Assembly (NCBI GenBank): GCA_945896675.1
Contig: CAMDEM010000001.1
Span: 62,001 to 126,000, forward strand
Direction of reading: 5' to 3'
Source of the DNA: Cyanobium sp. NIES-981
GTDB lineage: Bacteria > Cyanobacteriota > Cyanobacteriia > PCC-6307 > Cyanobiaceae
Length of the DNA: 64,000 bases
Below, piece after piece: positions 17,275-27,363 of the stretch. Position 1 is the first letter of the stretch. The number at the start of each line of letters is the position of its first letter. The notes under the pieces were generated by a model, which worked only from the letters and a program-made list of their open reading frames with translations, was not told the DNA's origin and made no database searches. The translations under genes and the position numbers were made by a program.

Positions 17275-17547
17275 TCATCCGTAGAAGAAGGCAATCTCCT
17301 TGGCTTTGAGGCCCTCCCAGCCGGCGGCCTGGAGACGGGAGTCGAGGGTGGCTTGGTCGAAGTGCTTGGAACCGGTTTTGACAATCCGGTTGCGCATCGA
17401 TTTTTTGACACCGCTTCTGGCCCGCTTGCTTTCCAGCTCCATCACTTCCGTGTAAAGCCCAACCATCTCCGCAGGGATCGGAGTGCCATCAAGGTCAATG
17501 CCTGAGGCGATGGCGTCATCAACGCCACCAGGTCCTGCAATGGCCAT
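17275..17547 (-). CDS. Conserved-type hypothetical protein (90 aa) after metH
   Basis: The 90-residue product begins MAIAGPGGVDDAIASGIDLDG and ends WEGLKAKEIAFFYG. It is soluble, with no signal or membrane segment, and has a basic middle (KSMRNRIVKTGSKHFD). I recall similar proteins next to metH in picocyanobacteria, so it may be kept by selection, but I know no function. It lies 50 nt downstream of metH on the same strand and is probably the last gene of ilvE-metH-this gene. Confidence 0.7.
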   Translation of the reverse strand: MAIAGPGGVDDAIASGIDLDGTPIPAEMVGLYTEVMELESKRARSGVKKSMRNRIVKTGSKHFDQATLDSRLQAAGWEGLKAKEIAFFYG

Positions 17548-17597
17548 GTTCCAGCTCCGAGGGAGCCCTGAGGCTAGGAGGTGGGGCAGCTAGGCCC

Positions 17598-20500
17598 TCA
17601 GGCCGAGAAATAGCGGGCCTTGCTGTGCATGGCCACCAGGGCCGTGGTGCTCTGCTCGGGGGAGAGCTGATCGCTCTCATCCATGGAGAGGCCAATCCGC
17701 CCTGCCCCCAGCCAATCCAACTGCTGCCTGGAATCGGCCACGTTGGGACAGGCGGGATAGCCAAAGGAGTAACGGCTACCGCGATAGCGCTGGGCCAGCA
17801 CGTCGCGCAGGGCAGCCGGTTCTTCGGCGGCAAAGCCAAGTTCCCGGCGGATGCGCGCGTGCACCCATTCCGCCAGGGCCTCGGCCATTTGGACGGCCAG
17901 GCCATGGAAATAGAGATAGTCGGTGTACTTATCTGCTTTGAACAGCTCCTGGGCAAACTCACTGGCCTTCTCGCCCATGGTGACGGCCTGCATGGGCAGG
18001 ACGTCCGTGGGGGACAGGTCGCCTTGGGGGCCTTCGATGCAGTCGCGATAGAAATCGGCGATGCAGTAACGGTTCCCAGCCCGTTGGCGGGGCAATTCAA
18101 ACCGTCCCAGGATGGCCTTAGCTGGGTCAAAGACAACAGCCGTATTGCCCTGGCGCCCGCAGGGGAAGTAGCCATAGGCCACGCGAGGAGTGAGCAGGCC
18201 TTCTTCCATGCAGCGCTGTTTCCACTGCTGAAGCACGGGTTCAGCCTTCGCGATCAGGAGATCGTCGTACTCCTGGCGGCTTTGGCCCTGGGCCTTTCTG
18301 ATTTGCCATTGCCCTGCAAAGAGGGCACTGCGATCAAGGAACGCGAACACCTCCTCCAGATCGATCTCGGATTCGTTGAGAACCTGGCTGCCCCAAAAGG
18401 GCGGGACCAGGGCTGGTTCCTCGGCCACCGCCTCCGAACGCTGGTCGCTGTTCACAATCTCAGCGACTGGTCCTGCGGTATCTGGAGCGGAATTTGAGGG
18501 AGGAGAATCATCCGCTGCCGGATTTTGAGGGCTGTCTTCAGATGGTTCAGGTTTTAAGCCCAACCCCTCTGGGATGGCACCCAGGAAACCTTGGTTGTTA
18601 TCCCATTCGCCGGCGCCCTTGGCTTCCATTAAGGCATCCATGAAACGCAGATCCGCGAATGCATCACGGCCGTAGATCACCTGGCCTTGATAGGCCGAAC
18701 GGCAATCCCCATGCACAAACCGTGGAGTGAGGGCTGCGCCGCCGAGGATGACCGGCACGGCTATTCCTGCGGTGTTAAAAGCCTGAAGGTTGTCCTTCAT
18801 GAATGCCGTTGATTTCACGAGCAAGCCACTCATGGCAATGCAGTCGGCCTGGTGCTTTTGCTGGGCTTCGATGATGGCATCACAGCTCTGTTTGATGCCC
18901 AAGTTGACCACCTCATAGCCATTGTTGGTGAGGATGATGTCCACCAAGTTCTTGCCAATGTCATGAACGTCTCCCTTGACGGTGGCAATCAGGAACTTGC
19001 CCTTGCTGGAACTTTGGCCGTCGATCTTCTCGAGGTGCGGTTCCAGTTGGGCGACTGCTGCCTTCATGGTTTCCGCGCTTTGCAGCACAAAGGGAAGTTG
19101 CATTTGCCCCGAACCAAACAATTCACCAACAACTTTCATGCCGTCAAGCAGGAAGGTGTTAATGATCTGGAGGGCCCCATAGCGCTCCAGGGCCTCATTC
19201 AGGGCCAATTCAAGGCCGATTCGCTCGCCATCAATAATGTGTTGCTTCAGCCGCTCTTCGACGGGTAAATCAGCAAGGGAGGGCCCAGATGCCCGGGCCT
19301 CCTTGGCGCTCACCCCTTCAAATAAGGTGGTGAGTTCTGTTAGGGGATCGTAGGTACAAATAGCCCCGTCTTTGGCGGAACCATCGCCCTCAAATCGACG
19401 CCTGTCGTAAATCAGATCACGACAGACCTGTTGGTGCTCCTCGCTGATCTTGGCCAAGGGCAAAATTTTGGCCGGGCTGACAATCGCCGCATCCATGCCC
19501 GCTGTGCAGCAGTCGTGGAGGAAGATGGAATTCAGCACGATTCTGGCGGCCGCCGAAAGGCCAAAGCTGACATTGCTTACCCCCAGAACCACATGGACCC
19601 CTGGTAGGTCTTGGCGGATCCTGCGGATTGCTTCTACGGTTGCAGCTGCATTAAGGCGATCTTCCTCAATGCCCGTAGAGATCGGTAGGGCGAGGGGGTC
19701 GTAAAAGATCTCGTGGGCTGGTATCCCAAACTCCACGGCATCCCGATAGGCCCTTTGGGCAATGGCGAATTTGCGCTCCGCACTTCTGGCCATTCCCTCT
19801 TCATCAATGGTTCCCACAACCACCCCGGCGCCGTAGGCCTTGGCCAGCTCCAGAACCTTGAAGAAGCGTTCATCACCATCTTCGTAATTGGTGGAATTGA
19901 GAATGCATTTTCCGCCAGCCACCTTGAGGCCAGCCTCCATTTTTTGCCACTCGGTGGAGTCGAGCATGAGGGGCAAGTTCACATTGGTGACGAGCCGGCT
20001 CACCAGGGCACGCATGTCGGCTTCGCCATCACGGCCGACGTAGTCGACGTTGACATCGAGGACGTGGGCATTTTCTTTGACCTGGCCCCTGGCTACGGCG
20101 ACCAGGCCATCCCAATCCTCATCGTTGAGCAGATCACGCACTTTTTTGGAACCACTGGCATTCAGCCGTTCCCCAATGATCAAAAAGGAGTTGTCCTGGT
20201 GATAGGGCGTGGTTCCGTAGATCGATGCCGCTGCTGGCTCCAGTTGCAACAAAGGCCGGGCCAGCTGCTCCTCTGGAGTGCGCACCTGACGGGCTGCGGG
20301 CTTTAGCTCTTTTGAGAGGTCCGAGAGGGCGGCAATGTGGGCGGGTGTGGTCCCGCAGCAGCCACCAATCACCTGAACTCCCAGGTCTTCGATGAAATGC
20401 ATGAGCTGCATCTTCATCTCCGTTGGTGTCAGCCGGTAATGGGCAACGCCGCCAATATTTTCGGGTAGGCCTGCATTGGGAATGCAGCTGATCACAAAAG

Positions 20501-21293
20501 GGCTGTGCTCACTGAGATAGCGGACGTGCTCCTTCATCTGTTCGGGCCCCGTGGCGCAGTTCAGCCCGAGAACATCAATGGGGAAGGGCTCGAGAATGGC
20601 CACCACAGCGGCAATATCCGAGCCAACCAGCATGGTGCCGGTGGCTTCCATGGTCACGCTCACCATGAGTGGCCTGCGTTGGCCGGTCTTGCTGAAGGCA
20701 GCTTCGATTCCCTGCAGGGCGGCCTTGATTTGGAGGACGTCCTGGCAGGTTTCGACAATGAACAGGTCGACATCGCCGGCGATCAGTCCTTCGGCCTGTT
20801 CGGCAAAGGAGGCCTTCATCCCATCGAAATCGATGTGGCCCAGGGTGGGAAGCTTGGTGGTGGGCCCGATGGAGCCAGCTACAAATCGGGGTTTCTCAAC
20901 CGTGCTGAACCCCGCTGCCACCTCCCGCGCCAGTTCCGCTGCCCGCTTGTTGATCGCAAAGGCCTGCCTCTCCAGGTCGTATTCGGCCAGCACGATGGAG
21001 GCGGCCCCAAAGGTGTCGGTCTCAATCACATCGCAGCCAGCCTCTAGGAACTGGCGGTGCACTGCCTGCACCGCATCGGGGCGGGTAAACACCAGGTTTT
21101 CATTGCAACCCTCCAGGGCCGCTCCGCCGAAATCTTCAGCACTGAGGTCCATCTCCTGGAGCGATGTTCCCGTCGCTCCGTCAAAGACCAGGATTGGCCT
21201 TTCGGGGCTATGGAGCCGCTCGAGAAAGCCGGTGCGCGCCGCCATTTCTGGGCTTGCCAACCTGGAATCCACCATCAATCCTGAATCCTCCAT
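17598..21293 (-). CDS. metH: Cobalamin-dependent methionine synthase
   Basis: The 1231-residue product has all four MetH modules. The homocysteine-binding barrel is at about 1-345, with the zinc-binding [10 protein letters not shown] near its end. The methyltetrahydrofolate-binding barrel is at about 370-640. The B12 module has the lower-ligand motif DVHDIGKN with His777. The C-terminal AdoMet activation domain is at about 975-1225. It transfers a methyl group from methyl-THF to homocysteine through cobalamin. A polar, Ser/Pro/Glu-rich linker of about 60 residues (about 915-975) separates the last two modules. The ATG overlaps the ilvE stop by 1 nt (TAATG). No cobalamin riboswitch can be fitted because there is no upstream gap. 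Confidence 0.97.
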   Translation of the reverse strand: MEDSGLMVDSRLASPEMAARTGFLERLHSPERPILVFDGATGTSLQEMDLSAEDFGGAALEGCNENLVFTRPDAVQAVHRQFLEAGCDVIETDTFGAASIVLAEYDLERQAFAINKRAAELAREVAAGFSTVEKPRFVAGSIGPTTKLPTLGHIDFDGMKASFAEQAEGLIAGDVDLFIVETCQDVLQIKAALQGIEAAFSKTGQRRPLMVSVTMEATGTMLVGSDIAAVVAILEPFPIDVLGLNCATGPEQMKEHVRYLSEHSPFVISCIPNAGLPENIGGVAHYRLTPTEMKMQLMHFIEDLGVQVIGGCCGTTPAHIAALSDLSKELKPAARQVRTPEEQLARPLLQLEPAAASIYGTTPYHQDNSFLIIGERLNASGSKKVRDLLNDEDWDGLVAVARGQVKENAHVLDVNVDYVGRDGEADMRALVSRLVTNVNLPLMLDSTEWQKMEAGLKVAGGKCILNSTNYEDGDERFFKVLELAKAYGAGVVVGTIDEEGMARSAERKFAIAQRAYRDAVEFGIPAHEIFYDPLALPISTGIEEDRLNAAATVEAIRRIRQDLPGVHVVLGVSNVSFGLSAAARIVLNSIFLHDCCTAGMDAAIVSPAKILPLAKISEEHQQVCRDLIYDRRRFEGDGSAKDGAICTYDPLTELTTLFEGVSAKEARASGPSLADLPVEERLKQHIIDGERIGLELALNEALERYGALQIINTFLLDGMKVVGELFGSGQMQLPFVLQSAETMKAAVAQLEPHLEKIDGQSSSKGKFLIATVKGDVHDIGKNLVDIILTNNGYEVVNLGIKQSCDAIIEAQQKHQADCIAMSGLLVKSTAFMKDNLQAFNTAGIAVPVILGGAALTPRFVHGDCRSAYQGQVIYGRDAFADLRFMDALMEAKGAGEWDNNQGFLGAIPEGLGLKPEPSEDSPQNPAADDSPPSNSAPDTAGPVAEIVNSDQRSEAVAEEPALVPPFWGSQVLNESEIDLEEVFAFLDRSALFAGQWQIRKAQGQSRQEYDDLLIAKAEPVLQQWKQRCMEEGLLTPRVAYGYFPCGRQGNTAVVFDPAKAILGRFELPRQRAGNRYCIADFYRDCIEGPQGDLSPTDVLPMQAVTMGEKASEFAQELFKADKYTDYLYFHGLAVQMAEALAEWVHARIRRELGFAAEEPAALRDVLAQRYRGSRYSFGYPACPNVADSRQQLDWLGAGRIGLSMDESDQLSPEQSTTALVAMHSKARYFSA

Positions 21294-22210
21294 TAATCCT
21301 GAAGTCTCACGCGGGTGACCCAGTGGTCATAGGCAGGATCGCGGCCCTCGGTGATTGCCGTCAGTCGCTCACGGATGGCATCCATGATCGGGCGCTTTGT
21401 TTCTAAGTCGGTCGTTTCAATCCGACGCACGGGGGTCACCTTCGCGGCCGTGCCGCTGAGGAACACTTCATCGGCAATGAAAAGCTCCGTTTTATCGACC
21501 GGGCGCTCCAGAGTGGGGATGCCCATGGCTTTAGCGAGCTCTAGAACGCTGGCGCGGGTGATGCCTTCGAGGATGTCTTGATCGACACCTGGTGTGATCA
21601 GTACACCATCTCGCACCATAAACAAATTCATGCCGCTGGCCTCACTGACTTTGCCGCGGCTATTAAGGAGTAAGGCCTCATCAAAGCCACTTTTCACGGC
21701 TTCTGTTTTGGCTAGGGAACTGGTGATGTAGGCGCCACTAATTTTTCCCCGCAGGGGCAAAGAACGGTCCTCCTGGCGGCACCAGGAACTAATTCGGCAG
21801 CTCACTCCCTCCGGTGAGAGGTAGTCCCCGAGTTCGAGACCATAGATTAGGAAGTCGGTCTCGATGTTGTGCAGGCGGGGCGCAATGCCGAGATCACTGG
21901 TATAGACAAAGGGCCGCAGGTAGACCGGACAGTTGGGCTCGTTGGCCCTCAGGAACGTGGTGATCGCACTGAGAATCGTCTCCTCGCCCAACTCGGTCAG
22001 CAGGAGCTTGGCGCTCTGAGAAAGGCGGCGGGCGTGGCGATCAGCCCGAAACAGGAGGATTTCGCGTGGATCGGCTGGATTGGGCAGGGCCCGCATGCCA
22101 CCAAAGGCACCAGTGCCGTAGTGGAGGGCATGGGTCGCGACCGAGATCGTGGCTTCGGCAAACAGCACACACTTGCCACCAAACCAGGCGTAGGGAAGGA
22201 ATTGGTGCAT
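21293..22210 (-). CDS. ilvE: Branched-chain amino acid aminotransferase
   Basis: The 305-residue product is a fold-type IV PLP enzyme. The pyridoxal Lys is Lys156 in [13 protein letters not shown], preceded by YLRPFVY and followed by [13 protein letters not shown]. It performs the last step of Leu, Ile and Val synthesis. A D-amino-acid or 4-amino-4-deoxychorismate lyase function is less likely given these motifs. It overlaps metH by 1 nt. It diverges from cobN with only 52 nt between start codons, so their promoters must overlap coding sequence. Confidence 0.95.
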   Translation of the reverse strand: MHQFLPYAWFGGKCVLFAEATISVATHALHYGTGAFGGMRALPNPADPREILLFRADRHARRLSQSAKLLLTELGEETILSAITTFLRANEPNCPVYLRPFVYTSDLGIAPRLHNIETDFLIYGLELGDYLSPEGVSCRISSWCRQEDRSLPLRGKISGAYITSSLAKTEAVKSGFDEALLLNSRGKVSEASGMNLFMVRDGVLITPGVDQDILEGITRASVLELAKAMGIPTLERPVDKTELFIADEVFLSGTAAKVTPVRRIETTDLETKRPIMDAIRERLTAITEGRDPAYDHWVTRVRLQD

Positions 22211-22262
22211 GGTGGCGTTTCCGATGCCCCGATCTTCTCACTGCAGCAAGCAGGATGGGGTC

Positions 22263-25200
22263 ATGCATCGATTGGCAGCGGTTCCAGGGGCATCAGGCGA
22301 CGCGAATGCGGGGGCGTTTGTGGAGCAACCTGCCGCTCCTGTTTTGCTGCTCAGCAGTGCTGATACCGATCTGGTAGCGATCGATCGGCTCTTGGACTGC
22401 CAACCAACTCTCCTGGGCCAGTCCCTGCGGGGCCTGAATTTGGCGGCCTTGGCTCACCCGGCGGTCATTGACCACTACATCGCCACCACGGCGGCCTCGG
22501 CGCGGTTGGTTGTGGTGCGGTTGCTCGGCGGCCGGGGCCATTGGAGTTATGGGCTCGAGCAACTGCGGCACTGGGCTTCTCGGGATCCAGGTCGCCAGTT
22601 GCTGGTGCTTGCCGGTACGGCCAGTGAGGACCTCGCCCTCGCCCAACTCGGCACCTTGCCCGTTCCCCTAAGCCTGGCGCTGGCGGAGTGCTTCAGGCAA
22701 GGTGGGCCCGACAACCTCGCCCTGGCCTTGGGTTGTTTTCGAGCACTGCTTGAAGGGGAAACGCCTGAGCCTCCTGGGGTGATCCCCTTGGGGGATCCCC
22801 TGCCCCACGACTGGCGCCACGAGGTCGGTCCGCGGGTCGGGGTGATCGCCTATCGGGCCCTGCTCCAGGCCGGTGACACCGATTTGATGGAAGCCATCTT
22901 GGCGGCCCTTCGCGATCGGGGTCTTTGTCCCCGGGCCCTTTGGGTCAGTGGGCTGCGCGATCAGGCCGTGCAACGGGGGGTGGCCGATTTGCTCCAGCGT
23001 GAGAACGTCCAGGCCGTGCTGTGCACCACCTCCTTTGCTTCCGTTCAATTTGAAGAAGCTGGATTAGGAGCTCCCCTTTGGGACCAATTGGGCGTGCCCG
23101 TGTTCCAGTTGCTTTGCAGCAGCCAACCCCGGGAGCAATGGCGCTCCAGCAGCATCGGATTGGGTCCGACGGACCTTGGCCTGCAGGTGGCGCTGCCCGA
23201 ACTGGATGGCCGCCTGACGACCCGGATTGGTGCTTTCAAGGAAACCCGCTATTCCAGTGATCGCCTGGCTTCGGCCCTGGCCCGCTATGAGCCGGATGGG
23301 GAGCGGATTGGCTGGGTGTGCCAGTTGGTGGCCCATTGGATTGTTCTCCGCCAAACCCCAGTTCAGGAGCGGAGGGTGGCCCTGGTGTTGGCCAATTACC
23401 CCACCCGCAACAGCCGTTTGGCCAATGGGGTGGGCCTCGATACCCCAGCATCCACGGCCCTGATGCTGGGCTGGATGCAGGCCGTTGGTTACGGCCTGGG
23501 TTCAGGCCCTTTGCCCGTCGATGGTGACGCCTTGATCGGGGCCCTCATGGCGGGCCTCACCAACGATCCAGAAAGCGGCCACCACCTGCCCCTTGATCAC
23601 CTGGCCCTGGCCACCTATCTGGATTGGTACGCCAGCTTGCCGATCGAAGGCCGCGAAACCCTGGAAAGGGTTTGGGGTGAGCCCAGCACCGACAGCGGCT
23701 TGGTGCCCACGGCCGATGGCAGCCCAGGCTTCCCGATCCGGGGTCTGGGTTTTGGCCATGTGACGGTCTTGATCCAACCCGAGCGGGGCTACGACAGGGA
23801 CCCCACCCTCAGCTATCACAGCCCCGACTTGCCCCCCACCCACGCCTACCTGGCCCAATACCTGTGGTTGCGCCAACAATTTGGGGCCCAGGTGGTGGTG
23901 CATGTGGGCAAGCACGGCAACCTCGAATGGCTGCCCGGTAAGGCCCTTGGCCTTTCCAGCCAATGTTTTCCCGAATGGGCCCTTGGCCCCCTGCCCCACC
24001 TCTATCCCTTCATCGTTAACGACCCCGGTGAGGGCTCCCAGGCCAAACGGCGGGCCCAGGCCGTGATCATCGATCACCTCACCCCTCCCTTGGGCCGCGC
24101 CGGGCTCCATGGGGATCTCCAGCGGCTCGAGGCCCTGCTTGACGAGTATTGGGAGGCCAGTCAATTCGGCAGTGAACGGGCCCAGAACCTCCGGCTGGAG
24201 CTGGAGACCAAACTCACCACCCTCGATCTCCCGGACCTGGATGCCACCAGCCTGGATGAGCGCCTGGACGCCGCCGATGGCTACCTCTGCGAACTCAAGG
24301 AAGCCCAAATACGGCTAGGTCTCCACACCTTTGGCACCCTGCCGGAACCAGCAAAGGCTTCTGAGTTGTTGCTCTGCCTTGCCAGGGCTCCCCAAGCCGG
24401 ATTACCTGGCATCACCCAAGCCTTGGCCCAGGCCCTGGATTTGGAGTTTGACCCCTGGTGTGATCCCGACGACCTCGAACTCTCCAGCGCCGATTGCCAA
24501 GTGCTGGGCAACCGATTTGGCAAGACGGCGCTCCGTTACGTGGGGGATGGGGTGGCCTTGCTCGAGGCGCTAGCCCTCGAGCTTTGCGCTGGGGTTCTCG
24601 CCAACCCGGAAACGGTCCAGCCCCTGCCCCTGCTCCAACCGCTGCTCCACCCCCTGCTCCAACCGCTTGGCAGTGCGCCGAAACCCCCTGCTCTAGCGGC
24701 GGTGCTCGCCCACCTGCAAACAAACTTGGTGCCCAGGTTCTTGGCCTGCGGTACTGCGGAGCGGGAAGCCTTTCTGGCAGGGCTCAACGGCCAACGCATT
24801 GCGGCCGGACCCTCCGGTGCCCCCACCAGGGGCCGGCCAGATTTATTGCCCACGGGCCGCAATTTTTACAGTGTGGACCTGCGGGGATTGCCCACCGAAG
24901 CGGCCTGGGATCTCGGCCGGCGCAGCGCGGAACTACTCCTGGAGAGCCACCTTCAGCAGGAGGGTGAACACCTGCAAACCCTGGCCCTCTCCGTGTGGGG
25001 CACAGCCACCATGCGCAATGGCGGCGAGGACATCGCCCAGGCCCTAGCCCTGTTGGGGGTTCGTCCCGTGTGGGATGGCCCCACCCGCCGCATGGTGGAC
25101 CTGGAGGTGATCCCGTTGAGCCTGCTCGGTCGGCCCCGGGTGGATGTGATCCTACGGATCTCTGGATTATTTCGGGATGCCTTTCCCCAACTGGTGGGTT

Positions 25201-26048
25201 GGATGAACCAGGCCACCGATTTGGTGGCTGGTCTGGATGAACCGGCCGAAGCCAATCCCCTGGCCGCCGCCGCCCGGGTGGATGGCCACAACGCCCGCGT
25301 GTACGGATCGGCACCGGGGGCCTACGGCGCTGGTCTCCAGGGCTTGATCGACAGCGGCCAGTGGGAGAGCCGCGGCGATTTGGCCGAAGCCTTTTTGAAT
25401 TGGAGCAGTTGGCGCTACAGCAACCAGGGTCCTAGCCAGGGCGCCTCTGGTGCCGGAGGGGGCATTGAGGCTGGGGCCGATCGCCTAGGGCTGGAAACCA
25501 GGCTGCGCCAGGTGCAGGTGGTGCTGCACAACCAAGACAACCGGGAACATGACCTGCTCGATTCCGACGACTACTACCAGTTCCAGGGGGGCCTTAGTGC
25601 GGCAGCAGAAAGCCTGCAGGGCCAAGCCCCTGCCCTCTGGTTTGGCGACCACTCCCGCCATGGCCGGCCCAAGGTGCACCGTCTTGAGCGGGAATTCGAC
25701 AAGGTGTTGCGCAGCCGGGTTCTCAACCCCCGCTGGATTGGGGCCATGCAAGAGCACGGCTACAAGGGGGGCTTCGAGATGGCCGCCAGCCTGGATTACC
25801 TGTTCGCCTACGACGCCAGCACCGGCCGCGTACCGGATTGGGGCTACGGAGCCATCTGTGACCAATGGCTGCGCGATCCCGATGTGCGCGGCTTCCTCGA
25901 GCGGGCCAATCCTTGGGCGCTCAGGGACATGGGCGAACGGCTTCTGGAAGCCCACAACCGGGGCCTCTGGGAGGCTGCACAAAAAAACCAGTTGGCAGAT
26001 CTGCGCCAACTGGTTTTGGAATCAGAAAGCCTGATTGAAAAGCGCTGA
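22263..26048 (+). CDS. cobN: Cobaltochelatase subunit CobN
   Basis: From ATG 22263 the product is 1261 residues, CobN length. The core motif HVGKHGNLEWLPGKALGLS (about 547-565) is the CobN version of the block that reads HFGTHGSLE in the magnesium chelatase subunit ChlH, so CobN is preferred. The C-terminal part has the metal-chelatase block RRMVDLEVIPLSLLGRPRVD. CobN is the large subunit that inserts cobalt into the corrin ring for B12; the ATPase partner is not in the window and may be ChlI/ChlD. A Leu/Pro-rich tract at about 787-802 is encoded by imperfect repeats. The last 20 codons hold a 13-bp inverted repeat that looks like a terminator for the opposite strand. Confidence 0.94.
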   Translation: MHRLAAVPGASGDANAGAFVEQPAAPVLLLSSADTDLVAIDRLLDCQPTLLGQSLRGLNLAALAHPAVIDHYIATTAASARLVVVRLLGGRGHWSYGLEQLRHWASRDPGRQLLVLAGTASEDLALAQLGTLPVPLSLALAECFRQGGPDNLALALGCFRALLEGETPEPPGVIPLGDPLPHDWRHEVGPRVGVIAYRALLQAGDTDLMEAILAALRDRGLCPRALWVSGLRDQAVQRGVADLLQRENVQAVLCTTSFASVQFEEAGLGAPLWDQLGVPVFQLLCSSQPREQWRSSSIGLGPTDLGLQVALPELDGRLTTRIGAFKETRYSSDRLASALARYEPDGERIGWVCQLVAHWIVLRQTPVQERRVALVLANYPTRNSRLANGVGLDTPASTALMLGWMQAVGYGLGSGPLPVDGDALIGALMAGLTNDPESGHHLPLDHLALATYLDWYASLPIEGRETLERVWGEPSTDSGLVPTADGSPGFPIRGLGFGHVTVLIQPERGYDRDPTLSYHSPDLPPTHAYLAQYLWLRQQFGAQVVVHVGKHGNLEWLPGKALGLSSQCFPEWALGPLPHLYPFIVNDPGEGSQAKRRAQAVIIDHLTPPLGRAGLHGDLQRLEALLDEYWEASQFGSERAQNLRLELETKLTTLDLPDLDATSLDERLDAADGYLCELKEAQIRLGLHTFGTLPEPAKASELLLCLARAPQAGLPGITQALAQALDLEFDPWCDPDDLELSSADCQVLGNRFGKTALRYVGDGVALLEALALELCAGVLANPETVQPLPLLQPLLHPLLQPLGSAPKPPALAAVLAHLQTNLVPRFLACGTAEREAFLAGLNGQRIAAGPSGAPTRGRPDLLPTGRNFYSVDLRGLPTEAAWDLGRRSAELLLESHLQQEGEHLQTLALSVWGTATMRNGGEDIAQALALLGVRPVWDGPTRRMVDLEVIPLSLLGRPRVDVILRISGLFRDAFPQLVGWMNQATDLVAGLDEPAEANPLAAAARVDGHNARVYGSAPGAYGAGLQGLIDSGQWESRGDLAEAFLNWSSWRYSNQGPSQGASGAGGGIEAGADRLGLETRLRQVQVVLHNQDNREHDLLDSDDYYQFQGGLSAAAESLQGQAPALWFGDHSRHGRPKVHRLEREFDKVLRSRVLNPRWIGAMQEHGYKGGFEMAASLDYLFAYDASTGRVPDWGYGAICDQWLRDPDVRGFLERANPWALRDMGERLLEAHNRGLWEAAQKNQLADLRQLVLESESLIEKR
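24621..24668. repeat. Imperfect CTGCTCCAA/CTGCTCCAC repeat inside cobN
   Basis: The stretch repeats CTGCTCC-A-N units and encodes alternating Pro, Leu, Gln and His residues (PLPLLQPLLHPLLQPL). It keeps the frame. It looks like an expansion by slippage within a loop of CobN. Confidence 0.7.
25981..26017 (-). terminator. Intrinsic terminator embedded in the cobN coding end
   Basis: AAAACCAGTTGGC (25984-25996) pairs perfectly over 13 bp with GCCAACTGGTTTT (26005-26017) around an 8-nt loop. Seven A residues at 25981-25987 become seven U residues at the 3' side in minus-strand RNA. Read on the minus strand this is a strong intrinsic terminator for the gene that ends at 26080, although it lies inside cobN on the other strand. 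On the plus strand only four T follow, so cobN transcription may pass through or stop weakly. Confidence 0.75.
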
Positions 26049-26079
26049 GATCAGCCGACCAGAGGAGTTCTGTTGGTGT

Positions 26080-26628
26080 TTAACCGTTCAGCTCTTTCGC
26101 CATCTGTTTAAAGGGATCAATCGCCCCTGGCTTGGCGGTGGAGGTTTGGGTGATTTGGGGTTGGCTGGCCTTCTCGGCGGCAACGGCCTCCTGTTCCTGC
26201 TTGATCACGGCAGGCCCGCCGGTCACATTGACTCCCACGGCACTGCCCTTCATGCGCTGATCCAATTCAGCCGCCGACATGGTCTGGGCGAAGGTCTTCT
26301 TGACCGGCTTGGGCACCCCCCCGGTGAGGTCCACCGACGTCTCAACGACTTCGGTGCCCGGCATGCCCTCGGAGAGCTTTTCGATGGAAGCTTCCATGGA
26401 CGCCACTTCGGCCACCATTTCCTTGTTGCCCGGGTTGTCGACGGTGCCAGGGAAGGTGCGGCGGATCGTATTGGAGCGCCGCATGAAATCCACGTTGCCC
26501 ATGCTGCCGGAGGAATCAGCATCCAGGAAGAAGCTTTCGGCCTCCTGCTTGGGTTTTTTGGTTCTCGGGGCGGGGGCTGCAGCACCGGCGCTGGAGCCAC
26601 CCTTCAAGAAGCGATCTAACAGACCCAT
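26080..26628 (-). CDS. Hypothetical protein (182 aa), polar, no known domain
   Basis: From ATG 26628 the product begins MGLLDRFLKGGSSAG, an amphipathic start that could touch a membrane, then a Pro/Lys-rich linker, FFLDADSSGSMGNVDFMRRSNTIRR in pieces (about 33-57), and a long acidic, Ala/Gln-rich tail. It has no signal peptide or hydrophobic segment. Similar proteins occur, as I recall, in other picocyanobacteria, with no function known to me. It lies 29 nt downstream of the PHP gene and ends the six-gene minus-strand run. Its transcript probably ends at the hairpin inside cobN. Confidence 0.7.
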   Translation of the reverse strand: MGLLDRFLKGGSSAGAAAPAPRTKKPKQEAESFFLDADSSGSMGNVDFMRRSNTIRRTFPGTVDNPGNKEMVAEVASMEASIEKLSEGMPGTEVVETSVDLTGGVPKPVKKTFAQTMSAAELDQRMKGSAVGVNVTGGPAVIKQEQEAVAAEKASQPQITQTSTAKPGAIDPFKQMAKELNG

Positions 26629-26657
26629 CGACAGGCAAGGGAAAGCGTGCCTAGACC

Positions 26658-27359
26658 CTAGCGGCCATCCAGGGCCAGACCATGGGTATCGGTGCCACAA
26701 CTCATTAAAAGGCCACGATTGTTGAGGTCCTTCGCAATGGCCTCGCAGATGTGGGGCGTGGGCTGCCACCTGCTTTGCATTTGGTAGTCGTACCAAGCTT
26801 CGGCGCCATCAAAACCCAATTGATCGGCGGCCTCCAGCAAGTCCTGAAAGGGCAATCGGTAGCGGGCGGGGTGGGCCAACAGGGCCAAGCCCCCAGCCGC
26901 CCAGACCGCTTCCAGCACCGCTTCCGCCCGCAATCCCCTACCGATCAAGGCCGCCCCCTGCAGATAGGGATCAAGGCTGGGGTGGCCGTAGGTGTAACCA
27001 AGGGCCAGAACATGGACCAAACATCCCTTCAGCAGGCAGCTGATCTCCACCCCAGGCCAGAGGTTGGGGGTTTTCTCGCCGGCGCGATGGCGCCCTTCAA
27101 AGACGGTCTGCACCGCCGCATACGCCTGGTTGGAGTGGTGATCGGTAATGGCGATCTGCTCCAAACCCATGGCGAGGGCCTGGTGGGCCAGCTCCTCGGG
27201 GCGCAGGCTTCCATCACTGCAATGGGTGTGGCAATGGAAGTTGAATTGTCCGGGACAACTCCCAGGTCCCACGGTCCTCAGGACGGCGGCGAGGTGATGG
27301 TGCCGGTGGCGATCGCTCCGGGATTGGCTCTGGGTGGTGGCCAAAGGGTTAGGCGCCAC
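26658..27359 (-). CDS. PHP-domain phosphoesterase
   Basis: The product has the four PHP metal-binding motifs: FHCHTHCSDG, ITDHHS, a GVEISC block, and GTDTHG at the end, with an internal LLAHPARY. PHP proteins of this length (about 230 residues) are usually nucleoside or amino-acid phosphate hydrolases (TrpH/YciV type, 3',5'-nucleoside bisphosphate or RNase AM-like). The start is uncertain. GTG 27359 lies 4 nt after the hemJ stop and was chosen. ATG 27413 would overlap hemJ by 50 nt and TTG 27344 is also possible. Confidence 0.82.
   Translation of the reverse strand: MAPNPLATTQSQSRSDRHRHHHLAAVLRTVGPGSCPGQFNFHCHTHCSDGSLRPEELAHQALAMGLEQIAITDHHSNQAYAAVQTVFEGRHRAGEKTPNLWPGVEISCLLKGCLVHVLALGYTYGHPSLDPYLQGAALIGRGLRAEAVLEAVWAAGGLALLAHPARYRLPFQDLLEAADQLGFDGAEAWYDYQMQSRWQPTPHICEAIAKDLNNRGLLMSCGTDTHGLALDGR
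27309..27316. repeat. HIP1 octamer GCGATCGC
   Basis: This palindromic octamer is the cyanobacterial highly iterated palindrome HIP1. It lies within the 5' part of the PHP gene. Only a few copies were seen in the window. Confidence 0.8.
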
Positions 27360-27363
27360 TGGT

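Noticed and set aside
20551-21318. 255-aa plus-strand frame inside metH
   Set aside because: It is antisense to the conserved homocysteine-binding barrel of MetH.
22200-22262. Cobalamin riboswitch for cobN or metH
   Set aside because: The ilvE-cobN gap is 52 nt and metH overlaps ilvE; a riboswitch of about 200 nt does not fit.
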